The translations under genes were made by a program, and so were the position numbers. Shown piece by piece: positions 9,089-18,032 of a stretch of DNA of 23,825 nucleotides; position 1 is the stretch's first letter, and each line of letters begins with the position of its first letter. Origin of the DNA: Haplomitrium mnioides (Eukaryota; Marchantiophyta; Haplomitriopsida; Calobryales); assembly GCA_049999725.1 (NCBI GenBank), contig JBNGIS010018432.1, positions 1-23,825 of the forward strand. Direction: 5' to 3'. The notes below the pieces were generated by a model, which worked only from the letters and a program-made list of their open reading frames with translations, was not told the origin of the DNA and made no database searches.

Positions 9089-10110
9089 ATATTGACAGTC
9101 ATATCGGATTGGCTACAGAATTGGTCCAGTGCTTTTAGGTGTTGTTGGAGTCCAGCACTTGTTGTTGACATGAGGATGATGTCATCTGCATACAAGAGAA
9201 TACCAATGGTCTGGGCTGGCAGATTGGGGGCAGGGGCTCCCATATTGACAAGTACTGTCTCCAGTTTGTCGATGAACAGACTGAATAAGGTGGGAGAGAG
9301 TGGGCAGCCCTGCTTGACACCAATGTTGCAATGGATAGGGTCTGACATGCCCTGATGTGTGCGAACACAGGCCAAAACTTCTTTGTATAAGATCTGGATG
9401 GCCGTGATCCAGTTGGTTGGTAGTTGTAACTCATGTAATCTGGACCAAAGTTTGTTGTGTGGTACTGAGTCAAAGGCTTTCTGGAAATCTATGAAACAGC
9501 AGTATAGACCTCCCGCACATCTGTGTTGTTCAATGATGGTGCGGATGGTGACCAGGTGATCAGTCGTTGAGTGATGCTCTCGAAACCCTGCTTGTCCTTG
9601 AGCTCGTAGCTGTTGTGCTTCACTCCATTGTGTGATCTTGAAGTTGAGTGTGGCCCCAAAGAGCTTTGGGAATAAAGGGCTGAGCATGATGGTACGATAG
9701 TTGGAGTGTTGGCCTTTGTCCCCAGCTTTGTGGATTGGAATGATAGTGTTGAGCTTCCACTCTGCAGGGAATCCAGTTTGTATCACCTGGTTGAATAGGC
9801 TGGTGATGGGTTGGGAGAGGGGTTGGGATCCTCTTTTCAGCATTTGGGCTTGGAGCCCTAGGGAGTCAGGTGCTTTGTTGTGCAGCTTTTTGATCGTAGC
9901 CAGGACCTCTTCCATGGTGAAAACATCAGTTGTGGGTTTGCTGTTGGTCCAGGGGGCTGGGTTAGGTGTGACTGATGTAGAGTGGTAGAGCTTGTCACCG
10001 TATTTCTTCCAGTCTTGGAGGTCCTGCAGCTGGAGCTGGTCTTGCTGGCCCTTGAGGGATGAGAAGAATTTCTTTGGTTGACGTTTCTTGTCCAAGATGA
10101 GTTGGGGGAG
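9089..10110 (-). pseudogene. L1-type LINE reverse transcriptase
   Basis: An open minus-strand frame of about 340 residues continues the endonuclease at higher coordinates after one TGA at 10111-10113. RT motifs follow in order: APDSLG.QA (fingers), LNTIIPIHKAGD, NYRTIMLSPLFPKLF, GFREHHSTTDHL, FIDFQKAFDSVPH with the first catalytic Asp, GVKQGCPLSPTLF, and LLYADDIILMS with the catalytic Asp pair at 9181-9192. This is the classical non-LTR RT layout. The thumb and any C-terminal zinc-binding domain are missing because the frame runs into the gap at 9079-9088. The catalytic residues are intact, so this copy is fairly recent. It lies antisense in an INTS6 intron. Confidence 0.88.
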
Positions 10111-11228
10111 TCATTGTGCTATCCAGGTGCGGCGTAGATCCCTTCTGCATTTCTGCCAGGCGTGGAGCGCTTCACGGATTGCTGTAGCTGGTGCTCCCTG
10201 TTTGATCTGTTTTTGCCACTGGGATCGTGTTTCTCTTGCAGTGTTGTTGAACCAGAGGTTGGGTTTAAAGCTGGAGGGGGTTTTGGCTGTGAGGAGAGTG
10301 GTAGGGAACTTCAGTCGAGCTGCTGTGAGAATGATGTCTGTAAGTGAGGTTGAGTCTAGCACTGGGTTGGAGGACAGTTGTGTGTGCAGTTCTTTGGTGT
10401 ATGTTTTGGACTGTTTCTCTGTGGGCGGGTAGTGGTATATGAGGCGGGCGGGACGATGAGTTCTGGGAGGGTTGGGGATTCCGGTAGTAGGCTTCAGAGC
10501 GAAGTGCAGTGGTGTGTGGTCTGAGTCAGGGGTTGTTCCCCAATGTAGAAATTTTCAAGGAATTCAGATGTACGATGAGAATTGGTAAGAAGGTAGTCCA
10601 CCACTGATTTCCCGATGCCTGTGCTGCCTCGACAGGTGAGATTCCCCGAGTCTGGCGAATGTGTTGTTCCATAACAGAAGTGTAGGTCATGTGTGCTGGG
10701 AAAATCCAGTAGTTTATGGTGGTTTTTGAGGGTAAGATCATGTGATGTGCGGTGGAGGTCATCACGGTCTTCAAGTATGTCATGTTCGTCTACAGCATGA
10801 TCATCTCCTGATTTGAATATTTGTGCCTGGAGATTGCCTGTTCTGCAGTTGAAGTCACCCACAATCAGTATGTTCCCGTTAGTTACTGTGTTGATAATCT
10901 CTCCCATCTTGTCAAATGGTGCTTCGAGTCTTCATCTGCAGAGTAGGTGGTTCTGCCTCCAGGGAAGTAACAAGTACCAACGTATAGATCTTGGTTCAGG
11001 CCAGCTGATTTATGTATTTTGAGCCAGATATATCGGTTAAAGTTGTCTTTTTCTAGTACAGCTACATGTGGACTAAGTCTTGTGGATATAAGTCAGGGCA
11101 GTCCTCCATGTCCTCGTCCTGAGCAACTGCTGAATAAGGATATAACTTCGTATCCCAGAATATTGGGAATCCGAGACTCCCTAGTTTCCTAGGTTTCCAC
11201 AAGTAGGATCAGATCTGAACCGGGACCA
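10111..11228 (-). pseudogene. LINE apurinic-like endonuclease and linker
   Basis: Minus-strand endonuclease/exonuclease/phosphatase domain of the same LINE. Motifs in order: DLILLVET followed by a stop where Trp is usual (about 11215-11190), GYEVI and GRGHGGL (about 11160-11100), RYIWLKIH and DLYVGTCYFPGG (about 11035-10960), NILIVGDFN (10870-10845), STGIGKSVVDYLLTN (about 10625-10580), and DSDHTPL (about 10530-10505). These carry the expected Glu, the D-x-N pair and the terminal S-D-H. A linker rich in Gln and Arg follows to 10111. Breaks: in-frame stops near 11192, 11090 and at 10111-10113, frame changes near 10925 and 10535. It is a decayed pol, continuous in sense with the RT below it. 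Confidence 0.8.
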
Positions 11229-11391
11229 ATATTGGAGAGGTGTATGCCCTTGTGCCAGGGGTAACATCGGCAGTTCCAGAAGACTGCCTAGATTGGGGTG
11301 GAGCTATATCCTGGCCCCACACCCCCTACTGCTACCCATGGAATGGGTCTTTGGTCTCCAACAATGTGCAGTACACCATTGCGAATGTACG

Positions 11392-11722
11392 TTATCTTCC
11401 CTGCCCCCCATGCCGCTGTACTTTCCTTTGTTCCTCAGGGAGCTGTGATGGCATTAGATCTTCGCGTATGGCCAATTTTTTCTCCTGGAAGGTTCGCCTC
11501 TTTTTTAGGAGTTCAATTCGGTCTGTGCGTGACCTGAATTGCACTTTGATTGGTCATGCTTTTTCTGAGTTGGCCCGTCCTAGACGGTAACATTGTACCT
11601 TCAGGTGCGTCCACATTGAGGTAGGATGTTTTGCTTGATGGTGTCTGTAGTCTTCTCTGTGGCTTCTTCAGGAAGACCATGGACAATAAGATTGAGGGTT
11701 CTTTCTTGTCTCTCTTACTCTT
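11392..11722 (-). pseudogene. LINE ORF1 C-terminal region, L1 ORF1p-like
   Basis: Minus strand, upstream of the endonuclease. One frame reads NLIVHGLPEEATEKTTDTIK (about 11700-11630). After a frame change near 11590, another reads RLGRANSEKA, a stop, then PIKVQFRSRTDRIELLKKRR and KLAIREDLMPSQLPEEQRK, ending at TAA 11392-11394. This is the pattern of the RRM plus C-terminal domain of L1-type ORF1 proteins (Transposase_22 family): N-x-x-x-x-G-x-P-E-E, R-x-G, R-P-I-x-V-x-F, then a basic I-x-x-D-L helix. Such proteins bind RNA as nucleic-acid chaperones in animal L1. The N-terminal coiled coil is not visible; sequence above 11722 looks like another repeat. Confidence 0.66.
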
Positions 11723-11724
11723 CT

Positions 11725-11966
11725 TTTCAGTTAAACTTTTTCTTAGCTTACTTCTGTTTTTGCACCCCTCCGCACTATTGTGCGCATTGTACTCTCAGTT
11801 CTTACGGCCCTAGGGCTGGTTCTGGACTTTAATCGAATTCTATTGTATTCTATTCTATTCTTCTTTGAGTTGGTCCCTGATCATGCTGGACATTTCTTGT
11901 TGTTGTGGGTGTTTCCTGACAACCTCGGTCCAAGATTGGACCTGTTTTTGTACTTGTACTTGTTCT
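11725..11966 (+). repeat. SINE-like 3' end, copy a, with (TATTC) tail
   Basis: Near 11808 the sequence ccctagggctggttctggac leads into tttaatcgaattctattg and a TATTC-type tail (11836-11862). The same ending occurs at 14155-14200. Noncoding. The remaining bases to 11966 are T-rich and abut the poly(A) of the next LINE. Confidence 0.5.
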
Positions 11967-12130
11967 TCCACCTTTTTTTTTCTTTTTTTTTCTTTTTGAC
12001 TAAAAGCAAACAACTTTATTTACTTTCAAGCACCAAGGGTACAACCGCGGCCAGCAATCAGGCTGACAGGCAAGAACCAACAACCACTCAATCCCTTTCG
12101 GGATCTAGCCTAGTAAACAACAGTAACCCA
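11967..12130 (-). other. Poly(A) tail, AATAAA signal and 3' UTR of LINE-like unit B
   Basis: The minus strand shows a 3' UTR (cccgaaagggattgag near 12100-12085), then AAATAAA at about 12025-12015. After about 17 bases comes a long A-rich tail interrupted by G (plus-strand T tracts 11970-11997). This marks a reverse-transcribed, polyadenylated RNA inserted in minus orientation and fixes the 3' end of the unit. Confidence 0.7.
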
Positions 12131-13013
12131 ATGCCTCAATCCAGATTACTACTAACATCAAAATTCCAGTAAACTGAGTCCTCATCAGGGATACAAAGCA
12201 AATGCCTTGCGCCCCATGTTCTGTCAAAGGCTTCAAGAATTTGTTCTCTTTTCTCTTCATTTTGAGCCTTTGTCCAGTCTTTACAAGCATCATGCCAAGC
12301 TTTCTTTCTGTAGTCAATCAGTCTCATCCAGATTTTCTTTTTTTTAAGCAGTACATATCCATGTGCGACTTTTCAAACACTATTGCATTCCTGGACAGCC
12401 ATATGGAGTAAAGTACTGTCCCTCTTAGTAAGGACCAGATCTCTTGCGCTACGACCAGAGCCTTTGGAATTCTGTCGCGTAGGATGCATTGCTGCCATGT
12501 TGGCTTCCACCTTTTGGTATTCCCCCAAATGGAGAACACTAATCTGTTAATGATATTTCCTGCCCACTTCCAGATAGTGTTGATCCTAGGACAGAGCCAG
12601 AAACAGTGAATGAAGTCTTCCAATAAATCCTCCTTGCAGCAGACACATCGAGCATCAATCTCAAAGCCAGGCTTCTCTGTCTTTTTTCTGAAGCTCCCAA
12701 CTTGCACACCTCTTTGGACAATAAGCCACATTAATGAGTCCTCTTTTTCCACCTTGGATATCACCCGCTCCTGCACTCTGGTTGCCAGATCGGCCTCATC
12801 TGCACGTGGTTTGGAGGCTGAAACTTTTGCCTCTGTTCTTTGTAGTGTTGTACGGGTGTTACAAAGATCTGTTTCTGTGGCTTTTAGTTTGGTGGTCAAG
12901 TCATCAACTTCTTTCCGCAATGCTTTCACTTCCACTTCGAGGCCTCGTAGTGTTTTCACTTCTACTTTGAGGCCTCTTAGTTCCCACCACTTCCGGAATA
13001 GTGACAGAAACAT
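12131..13013 (-). pseudogene. LINE-like unit B: coiled coil joined to RT zinc-binding domain
   Basis: A 229-codon minus-strand frame (13013-12324) begins with a heptad-rich region (LRGLKVEVKTLRGLEVEVKA, then KEVDDLTTKL), a predicted coiled coil. It continues directly into the zinc-binding C-terminus of plant LINE RTs (zf-RVT). Visible there: DSLMWLIVQRGV, C-x-C-C in RCVCCKEDL, HCFWLC, INTIWKWAG, and SIWLSRNAIVFE. After a frame change at the A run near 12340-12348 the expected tail continues, with WMRLIDYRKKAWHDACKDW, to a stop near 12136. Endonuclease and RT catalytic domains are absent. The 33-base repeat encoding LRGLKVEVKT occurs twice in tandem and again near 13385. It looks like a chimeric or internally deleted LINE copy. 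Confidence 0.68.
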
Positions 13014-13386
13014 AGGACTGTAGTTTTGCCTTTGGCATAACTTATATCCACGGCTGGGAACTGATGAAGTCTGTGGTAAAGTAGTAGTAATCTGTCAATA
13101 CTACTCATAATGCTGCTTAGAGGTCTATGGCAAGTGCTTGACAAACACTATGTGCATCACCACACTTCTCCTCTAGTTAGCCAGTTAGTTAGTTAATTTA
13201 ATTTAATTTTTAAATATTTATTTTATTTTTGGGTTTCTTCTGCTTTATTTTTGTTTTTTGATTGGGGTGGAGGTTGGGTTGTTAATCTTTTCAATCTTCA
13301 GTACAGATCATCTTGATTAACTTTATGATTGGCTACCTTAGTTTGTAAGTATGGAGTTCTCTCGATACTTATAAAGATATATACTA
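13014..13386 (-). other. AT-rich insert or intron within unit B
   Basis: This segment separates two parts of the same coiled-coil reading (SLQHEVKTLRGLKV at 13432-13390 and LRGLKVEVKT at about 12980-12950). On the minus strand it begins with a possible donor (gtatat after the Val codon) and ends before a possible acceptor (ctaag). It is either an unspliced intron of unit B or an insertion between direct repeats. No gene is seen. Confidence 0.4.
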
Positions 13387-13800
13387 CTTTGAGGCCACGT
13401 AGTGTTTTCACTTCGTGTTGAAGGCTAAGAATTGCATTCCAAAGGTCTGTCTGATTGTTGGCAGGAGGGGGGGGAAGAGGGAGGACTGGGAGTTGAGTGT
13501 TGAGGGAGGGGAAGAAAGTCCGCATGGAAGAGAGGGAGAGGAAGGAGGTGAGGGAGGTGTAGCAGGTCGTGGGGTGGGACTGAGCGCAGAAGCAGTCGCG
13601 GCAGCCATTCTACGCTTATATGTTTGTTTCATAGATGGGATGATGGGTTTTTTTGGGGGGGGGAGGGGGGTGGTGGGGGACATTCAATCCGCCTTGAGCC
13701 TACGCCAGTATCAGCTTCGTCGACGGTCTGCTAATCGCGTGTTTGCTCAGCTCGCAGCTCACCCCAGGAGATTATTCTTTCTTCAGGTCTATCCTACATG
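13387..13800 (-). pseudogene. Pro/Ala-rich N-terminus of unit B
   Basis: The minus strand has ATG at 13608 in a strong plant context (gaATGGCTGCC). It starts MAAATASALSPTPRPATPPS and continues as a Pro/Ser-rich low-complexity stretch. After a one-base frame change at the run of G near 13468-13475, another frame gives LWNAILSLQHEVKTLRGLKV, which leads to the coiled coil across the 13014-13386 segment. The GC-rich, Pro-rich start is unlike LINE ORF1 proteins I know and resembles a host gene's first exon. Function unknown. Confidence 0.42.
13645..13680 (+). repeat. G-run cluster (possible G-quadruplex)
   Basis: Four or more G runs lie within 36 bases on the plus strand (3, 9, 6 and 5 G long). 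A second purine-rich stretch with many G runs spans 13460-13560. Both lie in the DNA complementary to the Pro-rich coding region, so their origin may be codon composition. Confidence 0.6.
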
Positions 13801-13864
13801 AGGAGCTCCTCCTCGTGAAACTGTCCTCTCCATCATCATCGTGCCTTTGTTGCCGGAGATCCAA

Positions 13865-13970
13865 TGTCAGTCAGCAACTCTTCCAATTTGTCAATAAAGA
13901 GACTGAAGAGTGTTGGTGAGAGAGGCAGCCCTGTTTCACTCTGATGTTGCAATTCATGGGTTCAGATATA
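13865..13970 (-). pseudogene. Third LINE RT fragment
   Basis: The plus-strand segment aatttgtcaataaagagact through tgatgttgcaattcatgg is a diverged copy of 9265-9345. On the minus strand it encodes the NCNI.VKQGC..... LF motif region of the same LINE RT family (between catalytic motifs A and C). Only about 100 bases are recognisable. It lies 5' (minus sense) of unit B and may be a separate insertion. Confidence 0.62.
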
Positions 13971-14044
13971 TAGGGAGGGGCTCTGTCTACATGGCAATTA
14001 CTGCTAGGAAATTAGTTGCAAGTTCAGAGAGAACCATTGTTCTA

Positions 14045-14202
14045 CCAGTGAGCTTGGCTCACCATGGTGATTTACTGCTTTGTAGGATTTACTACTTCTA
14101 GGATTCCACTTTCTTGCTGGGACCTCAGTGCATGTTTTATTCTCAGTCCCTGTGACCTTAGGGCTGGTCTGGTACTTCAATCAAAATTCTATTCTATTCT
14201 TG
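14045..14202 (+). repeat. SINE-like repeat, copy b, with (TATTC) tail
   Basis: Runs from gtgagcttggctcacc (14047) through ccttagggctggtctggtac (14156) to attctattctattctt (about 14184-14200). The start motif gagctt.ggctcacc recurs at 14708 and the ending at 11808-11862. It lacks coding capacity and ends in a pentamer tail, as many SINEs do. No tRNA-like A and B boxes were recognised. Confidence 0.5.
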
Positions 14203-14702
14203 ACACTCTATTTAGTGCACAGCTAAGCAGTGGGTTATGTGGAAGACTTGATTAAAATAAGCAACAAGAGTATGCAGGCTTAATTTAGGTTTGTTTTGTC
14301 TCTACAGCCTGTGTTCTGGATAGCTTTTATCCTTGAGAAGGGAATCAAGCTAACTGTTTGAGGAACAAAGTACCTGTATGGAATAGTGGTTATGGACATT
14401 TTCAATATGATACAGCAGAAGGGTGGATTGAGGAGGTTCTTATTGGCCCCCACTTCTAACTATCTAATGAGTAGCTGATGGTCTGGGAAAGCAGACAGTG
14501 AATGCAAACCTGCTGCCAAGCGAAACTCCAGTCCCCGAACTCCTCCCTGCTCTTCTTTTCTATTCCTTTTTTTCCTGTTCACTCTACTCTGCCGCTTATG
14601 GGAATTGTTGATGCTGCATGCTACACCCAAATTCAACACTAACTGCATTTTGTACTGTGAACTTTTGAGACTAGAGTTTAGATTTAATAGACACTGCTGC
14701 AC
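14203..14702. other. INTS6 intron stretch, nothing recognised
   Basis: Between two SINE-like copies. A minus-strand frame at 14460-14774 (104 codons) is basic and low-complexity at its start and has no recognisable domain; I treat it as chance. Confidence 0.4.
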
Positions 14703-14850
14703 TTGTGAGCTTCGGCTCACCCTTTTGGTTTTATTTTCTTTGTTTATTTCTTTTGGTTTTATCTCATGTGTCACTTTCGATCACCTTGCACTCCCAGGTT
14801 TGGGCTGGTTGAAGACTTTAATTCACAACTATATTGAATCTGGTTTTGTT
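14703..14850 (+). repeat. SINE-like repeat, copy c (diverged)
   Basis: Starts cttgtgagcttcggctcacc (14702), passes tttgggctggttgaagactt (14800) and ends in a degenerate tail near 14840. Same family as 14045-14202, with a T-rich internal insertion. Confidence 0.45.
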
Positions 14851-15064
14851 TATACTTTACTATATTTATTTTATTTTATGTTCAAATATGTGAGTTTGTT
14901 TGGGTGAGTCAGTCTTGAGAGGTATCATGGCCGCTTTTTTCTGGTAGTTTGCGAATGTTATTAGTTGTATCAACAGCCTTGAACTGCAAAGTCTAAGACT
15001 ATGGAAATATTGTACTACTTCCTCTTTATACTATATTTTATTTACTGACTACAAGTTTTTATGT

Positions 15065-15205
15065 AGTGCACTCAATCTTCATTGTAAAGGCTGCACTCTC
15101 TGTCTTGTGCAGTTGTGATGTGTGTAGGTTTTCCCTAGACTATTGCAACTTCCATTTGTTTGTTTTTGTGGTTAGTTTTACTCTCAACATCTTCATGGCT
15201 AGATT
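15065..15205 (+). repeat. Dispersed intronic repeat, copy 5 (blocks S0-S2)
   Basis: S0 (cattgtaaaggctgcactct, from 15079) and S2 (gtgatgtgtgtagg..ctcaacatcttcatggcta) match copies at 6249-6385 and 8963-9078 closely. It lies about 400 bases before the C-terminal INTS6 exons. Confidence 0.65.
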
Positions 15206-15612
15206 CAATCTTCAGATCATATGACCATGATCATTTATGCTTGGTTGCCTCTGTTTGCAAGTCTGAGCCTTTTCAAGTTTTATGACAAGGGTATATCTGC
15301 ACTTCCCAGGGGGCCCAATTGAGCCAAGCTATATTTCTTGAGCTCATACAAAATGTGTTTGTCGAAGTGGAAATCATGGAAAGGTTTATTTTTATTTTCA
15401 GTTTGTGTCTTTAATTCTTTGGAGTGCGGCAACAGTGCGTTGCTCTTTGGAGGACTGTGATTTGTGCAGATCACTGTGTTGGAGTTGTGAGAAGATCATC
15501 AATCATTTCTGTGTGTACTGTATTCTATTTTCACAGCAAGTGCCTTCCTGTTGTGGTATTTTTAGGGTTCATATTAGGAAGCTCATTCTTTTAGAGGGTG
15601 TGCACCAGGCAG

Positions 15613-17461
15613 TTGAGATATCTACCAATCCGAATTGCTTTGGCCATGGATGCTCGTCAAAGCCGAAGGATTGAAAGAGAGAATGGGAAAGGGAGGAGCT
15701 CAGCTATCAACCAGCTTGCAGCCCGTTTGGCAGCTAAGGAAGAAGACGAAGCTCGGCATTCTTTACCAATAGAAAAGGTTCCAATGAATTTCAAAATTCA
15801 TATGCTTTTTATATACTTGAATGAACATCACTACTGGGTAACAGCGATAATCTTTCTGTCAAACTATATTGTGTGGTTCATTTTCTCATGGATAGAAAAA
15901 TTACAAAAGGTGCAGCATTTTGTTCACAGCTGTTGTAGTGGAAAAATAAACGAACTTAATATTGTCACTGAAGCAATTGTTGAGTACAGTTTGAGTGTAT
16001 ATGTCAAAAGATTAATTGCAAGGTACAACTAAGAGGAAAGTTTTTGTCTTGTATATCTTTCCAACTTTTGTCAAGGTTTGCTTATGTTTCTTGCCTTGCA
16101 TGTCCAGTCAGTGTGATTTTCTCATATCCTTGACTCTGAATGTGGACAGATGGGGGATTTCAACGAAGCTCTTATGAAGCAACAGCCTCCACGAAATCCA
16201 TTTGTACGTCTTTCTTGGACTTACTATTCATGATCTTTTTCAATTATTCATAATGTCTGTGACCCAGCGTTGGACAACTTTCATTGCCATGTTTGTCAAG
16301 GTGTGCTAATTCATCCAGCTGTTTACAAATTTCGCAATGTAAGATGATTGATTTGGCTGTCTTTATATTGCAGGCAGAGGAACAGGACAGAAGTAAACAG
16401 CAGAGATCAATGTTTGGTAATCCTTATCGTATGGAGAAAAATGATGGTGCTGATGAGGCCTGGCTAGAGGGCCCAGGTGGGCCTCTATTTCGAGGGAGGA
16501 AGCGGAGGAGACGGTCTGATTCAACAGTTTCAGGTTCCTCCCTGTCTGGCTCAACTTCTGCCATGGATGGCAGTTCAGAGTCTACGTCAGCTAGTTCAGA
16601 AGTTACATCCCCTGCCAGAAACTTCTCAAAGTCGCAAGTACTTGCTACAGACAATCTTCGCAATAACATACCTGCGGATGGGGGGAAGGCTGGATCCTCG
16701 AGGATCGTTGAGGTTAAAGGTAGTGAGTTACAAGAATTGGGAGGACGCCTGGAATCTAGAGGACTGGTGTCTGATAGTGAACTTCCAGATGATACAATAG
16801 AAGTAAAACGAAATCTGGGATCTCTGAATGGTGAAAGACAGTCACCTGAGCAACCCTCTCCAGCAGAGAAGTTCGAGATAAGTTCAGAGGAATTGCCATC
16901 TACAGTAGACAAGATCATCCAGGCCCCTGAATCCCCAGCTGTGGCTGTGAGAAAAAAAGGGTGGGCAATCTACACACCTTTGGGAGTGAAGAACAAGGAT
17001 GAAGTAATTGGCTTCCTACTGACTATTTTTCAAGCTCTTCGATATTCAAAGCCAAGCAACACTCAGAAGGTCCTCATCCTTTTTCTGATCTTTGAATTAC
17101 ACTCTTTGGTTGTGTCCTTTGATTATATGAGCTGAGGACATGTTGTGGTGTGGCTCATGATTTGAGCTCTTTTGTGGTTGCAGCTTTTTGAGCTTCTTGG
17201 ATCGCCAAATTTTCCTGTTGATAAATCTATTTTCTTGGAACAACTCATTATCCAGGTATCTTATGCAGATGTCTTCTGCACTTTCAGCAGCATTGTTGAT
17301 GTTTTGTGTCATTCTTTTTGTTTGATCTTTCGGTTCTTGAATAGCATCAGCGTCTCTGTATACAGGCCCAGAGGTACAATAAGATATCAGTGGCAAAAGA
17401 GTTAGTGGACTATCGGAATCAGCTGGCTAGTAATTCTTTCATGGTTGTAGAAAGGGCATAG
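15613..17461 (+). CDS. INTS6: Integrator complex subunit 6, C-terminal exon block
   Basis: Five in-phase exons: 15613-15777, 16150-16203, 16374-17069, 17184-17255, 17366-17461 (1083 nt, 360 residues, stop TAG 17459-17461). All introns are GT..AG. INTS6 hallmarks in order: DEARHSLPIEK joined to MGDFNEAL (about 45-63), matching the family's D-E-D-x-x-H-S-x-P-I-x-x-M-G-N-Y; FGNPYRMEKNDGADEA (about 87-102), matching F-G-N-P-F-K; and the basic cluster RKRRRR (about 115-120), a likely nuclear signal. A Ser-rich disordered stretch follows. The conserved C-terminal helices begin KPSNTQKLFELLG and continue IFLEQLI and AQRYNKISVAKELV. Exon 15613 may not be the first of this block; its opening LRYLPIRIALAMDAR has no match I recognise. 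The block continues the gene begun at 2329 after a repeat-filled gap. Confidence 0.88.
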
Positions 17462-17700
17462 TAGGCACTCTGGGGAAATATTTGTACATATTCCTGAGAT
17501 GGTTAAAATTCCTCATTCTTGGACCTGAGCAAGGGTCCATCAGAAATAATAAGGCATGGCAGAAAGTGGCTTTGTCTTCTTCTGGTATGGTATCAGGATC
17601 AAAACCGAAGAGAGAACCCAGTCTTGTCACATGATGGAGTAGCTGTAAAATCTTGACACCGAAATTTTTTTGGGTTCAAATTCTTCAAATTGTATTTGAA

Positions 17701-17721
17701 TGGACACACTTTCAGTGTCCA
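17701..17721 (+). other. Perfect 7-bp inverted repeat in the INTS6 3' UTR
   Basis: Arms tggacac (17701-17707) and gtgtcca (17715-17721) enclose the loop actttca. In the transcript this forms a short hairpin about 20 bases before the polyadenylation signal. Confidence 0.55.
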
Positions 17722-17739
17722 TGATGTACAACTGAGTAT

Positions 17740-17745
17740 AATAAA
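17740..17745 (+). terminator. Polyadenylation signal AATAAA of INTS6
   Basis: AATAAA lies 279 bases after the stop codon and is followed by T-rich and A-rich sequence. It is the best candidate for the near-upstream element that ends the INTS6 transcript. Confidence 0.5.
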
Positions 17746-18032
17746 TAGTAAATGCACTACAATTGACAGTATTTACTACTTACATGAAAATGTATGTGTC
17801 ATACAATAGCTTTTTATGGTTACAAGAGTATACTTAGCACCTGTTGATTGGTCTTCTCTGTAACGTTTCCTGACATGGTGGATACTGCACTGCATAGGCT
17901 GGAAATACACCAAACCTTGTCCTTAGAGCAGAAGGTAGTAGAAACTCTTTAAAGGGCTTCGTCAAGAAATATTCTGTTGTGTCAAATCTGAGAGTACTTT
18001 TAACTTGAAATAGCACTAGTGGGAGCGCGCGT
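17746..18032. other. Spacer after INTS6, nothing recognised
   Basis: A 70-codon minus-strand frame (18046-17834) has no recognisable domain. No RNA gene is seen. The minisatellite begins at its right edge. Confidence 0.4.

Noticed and set aside
13415-13801. 128-codon plus-strand frame rich in Gly, Glu and Arg.
   Set aside because: It is the complement of the Pro-rich minus-strand reading; its composition follows from the purine run and no family is recognised.
14460-14774. 104-codon minus-strand frame as a small gene.
   Set aside because: Basic, low-complexity sequence over repeat DNA, no domain, inside an intron and overlapping a SINE-like copy.
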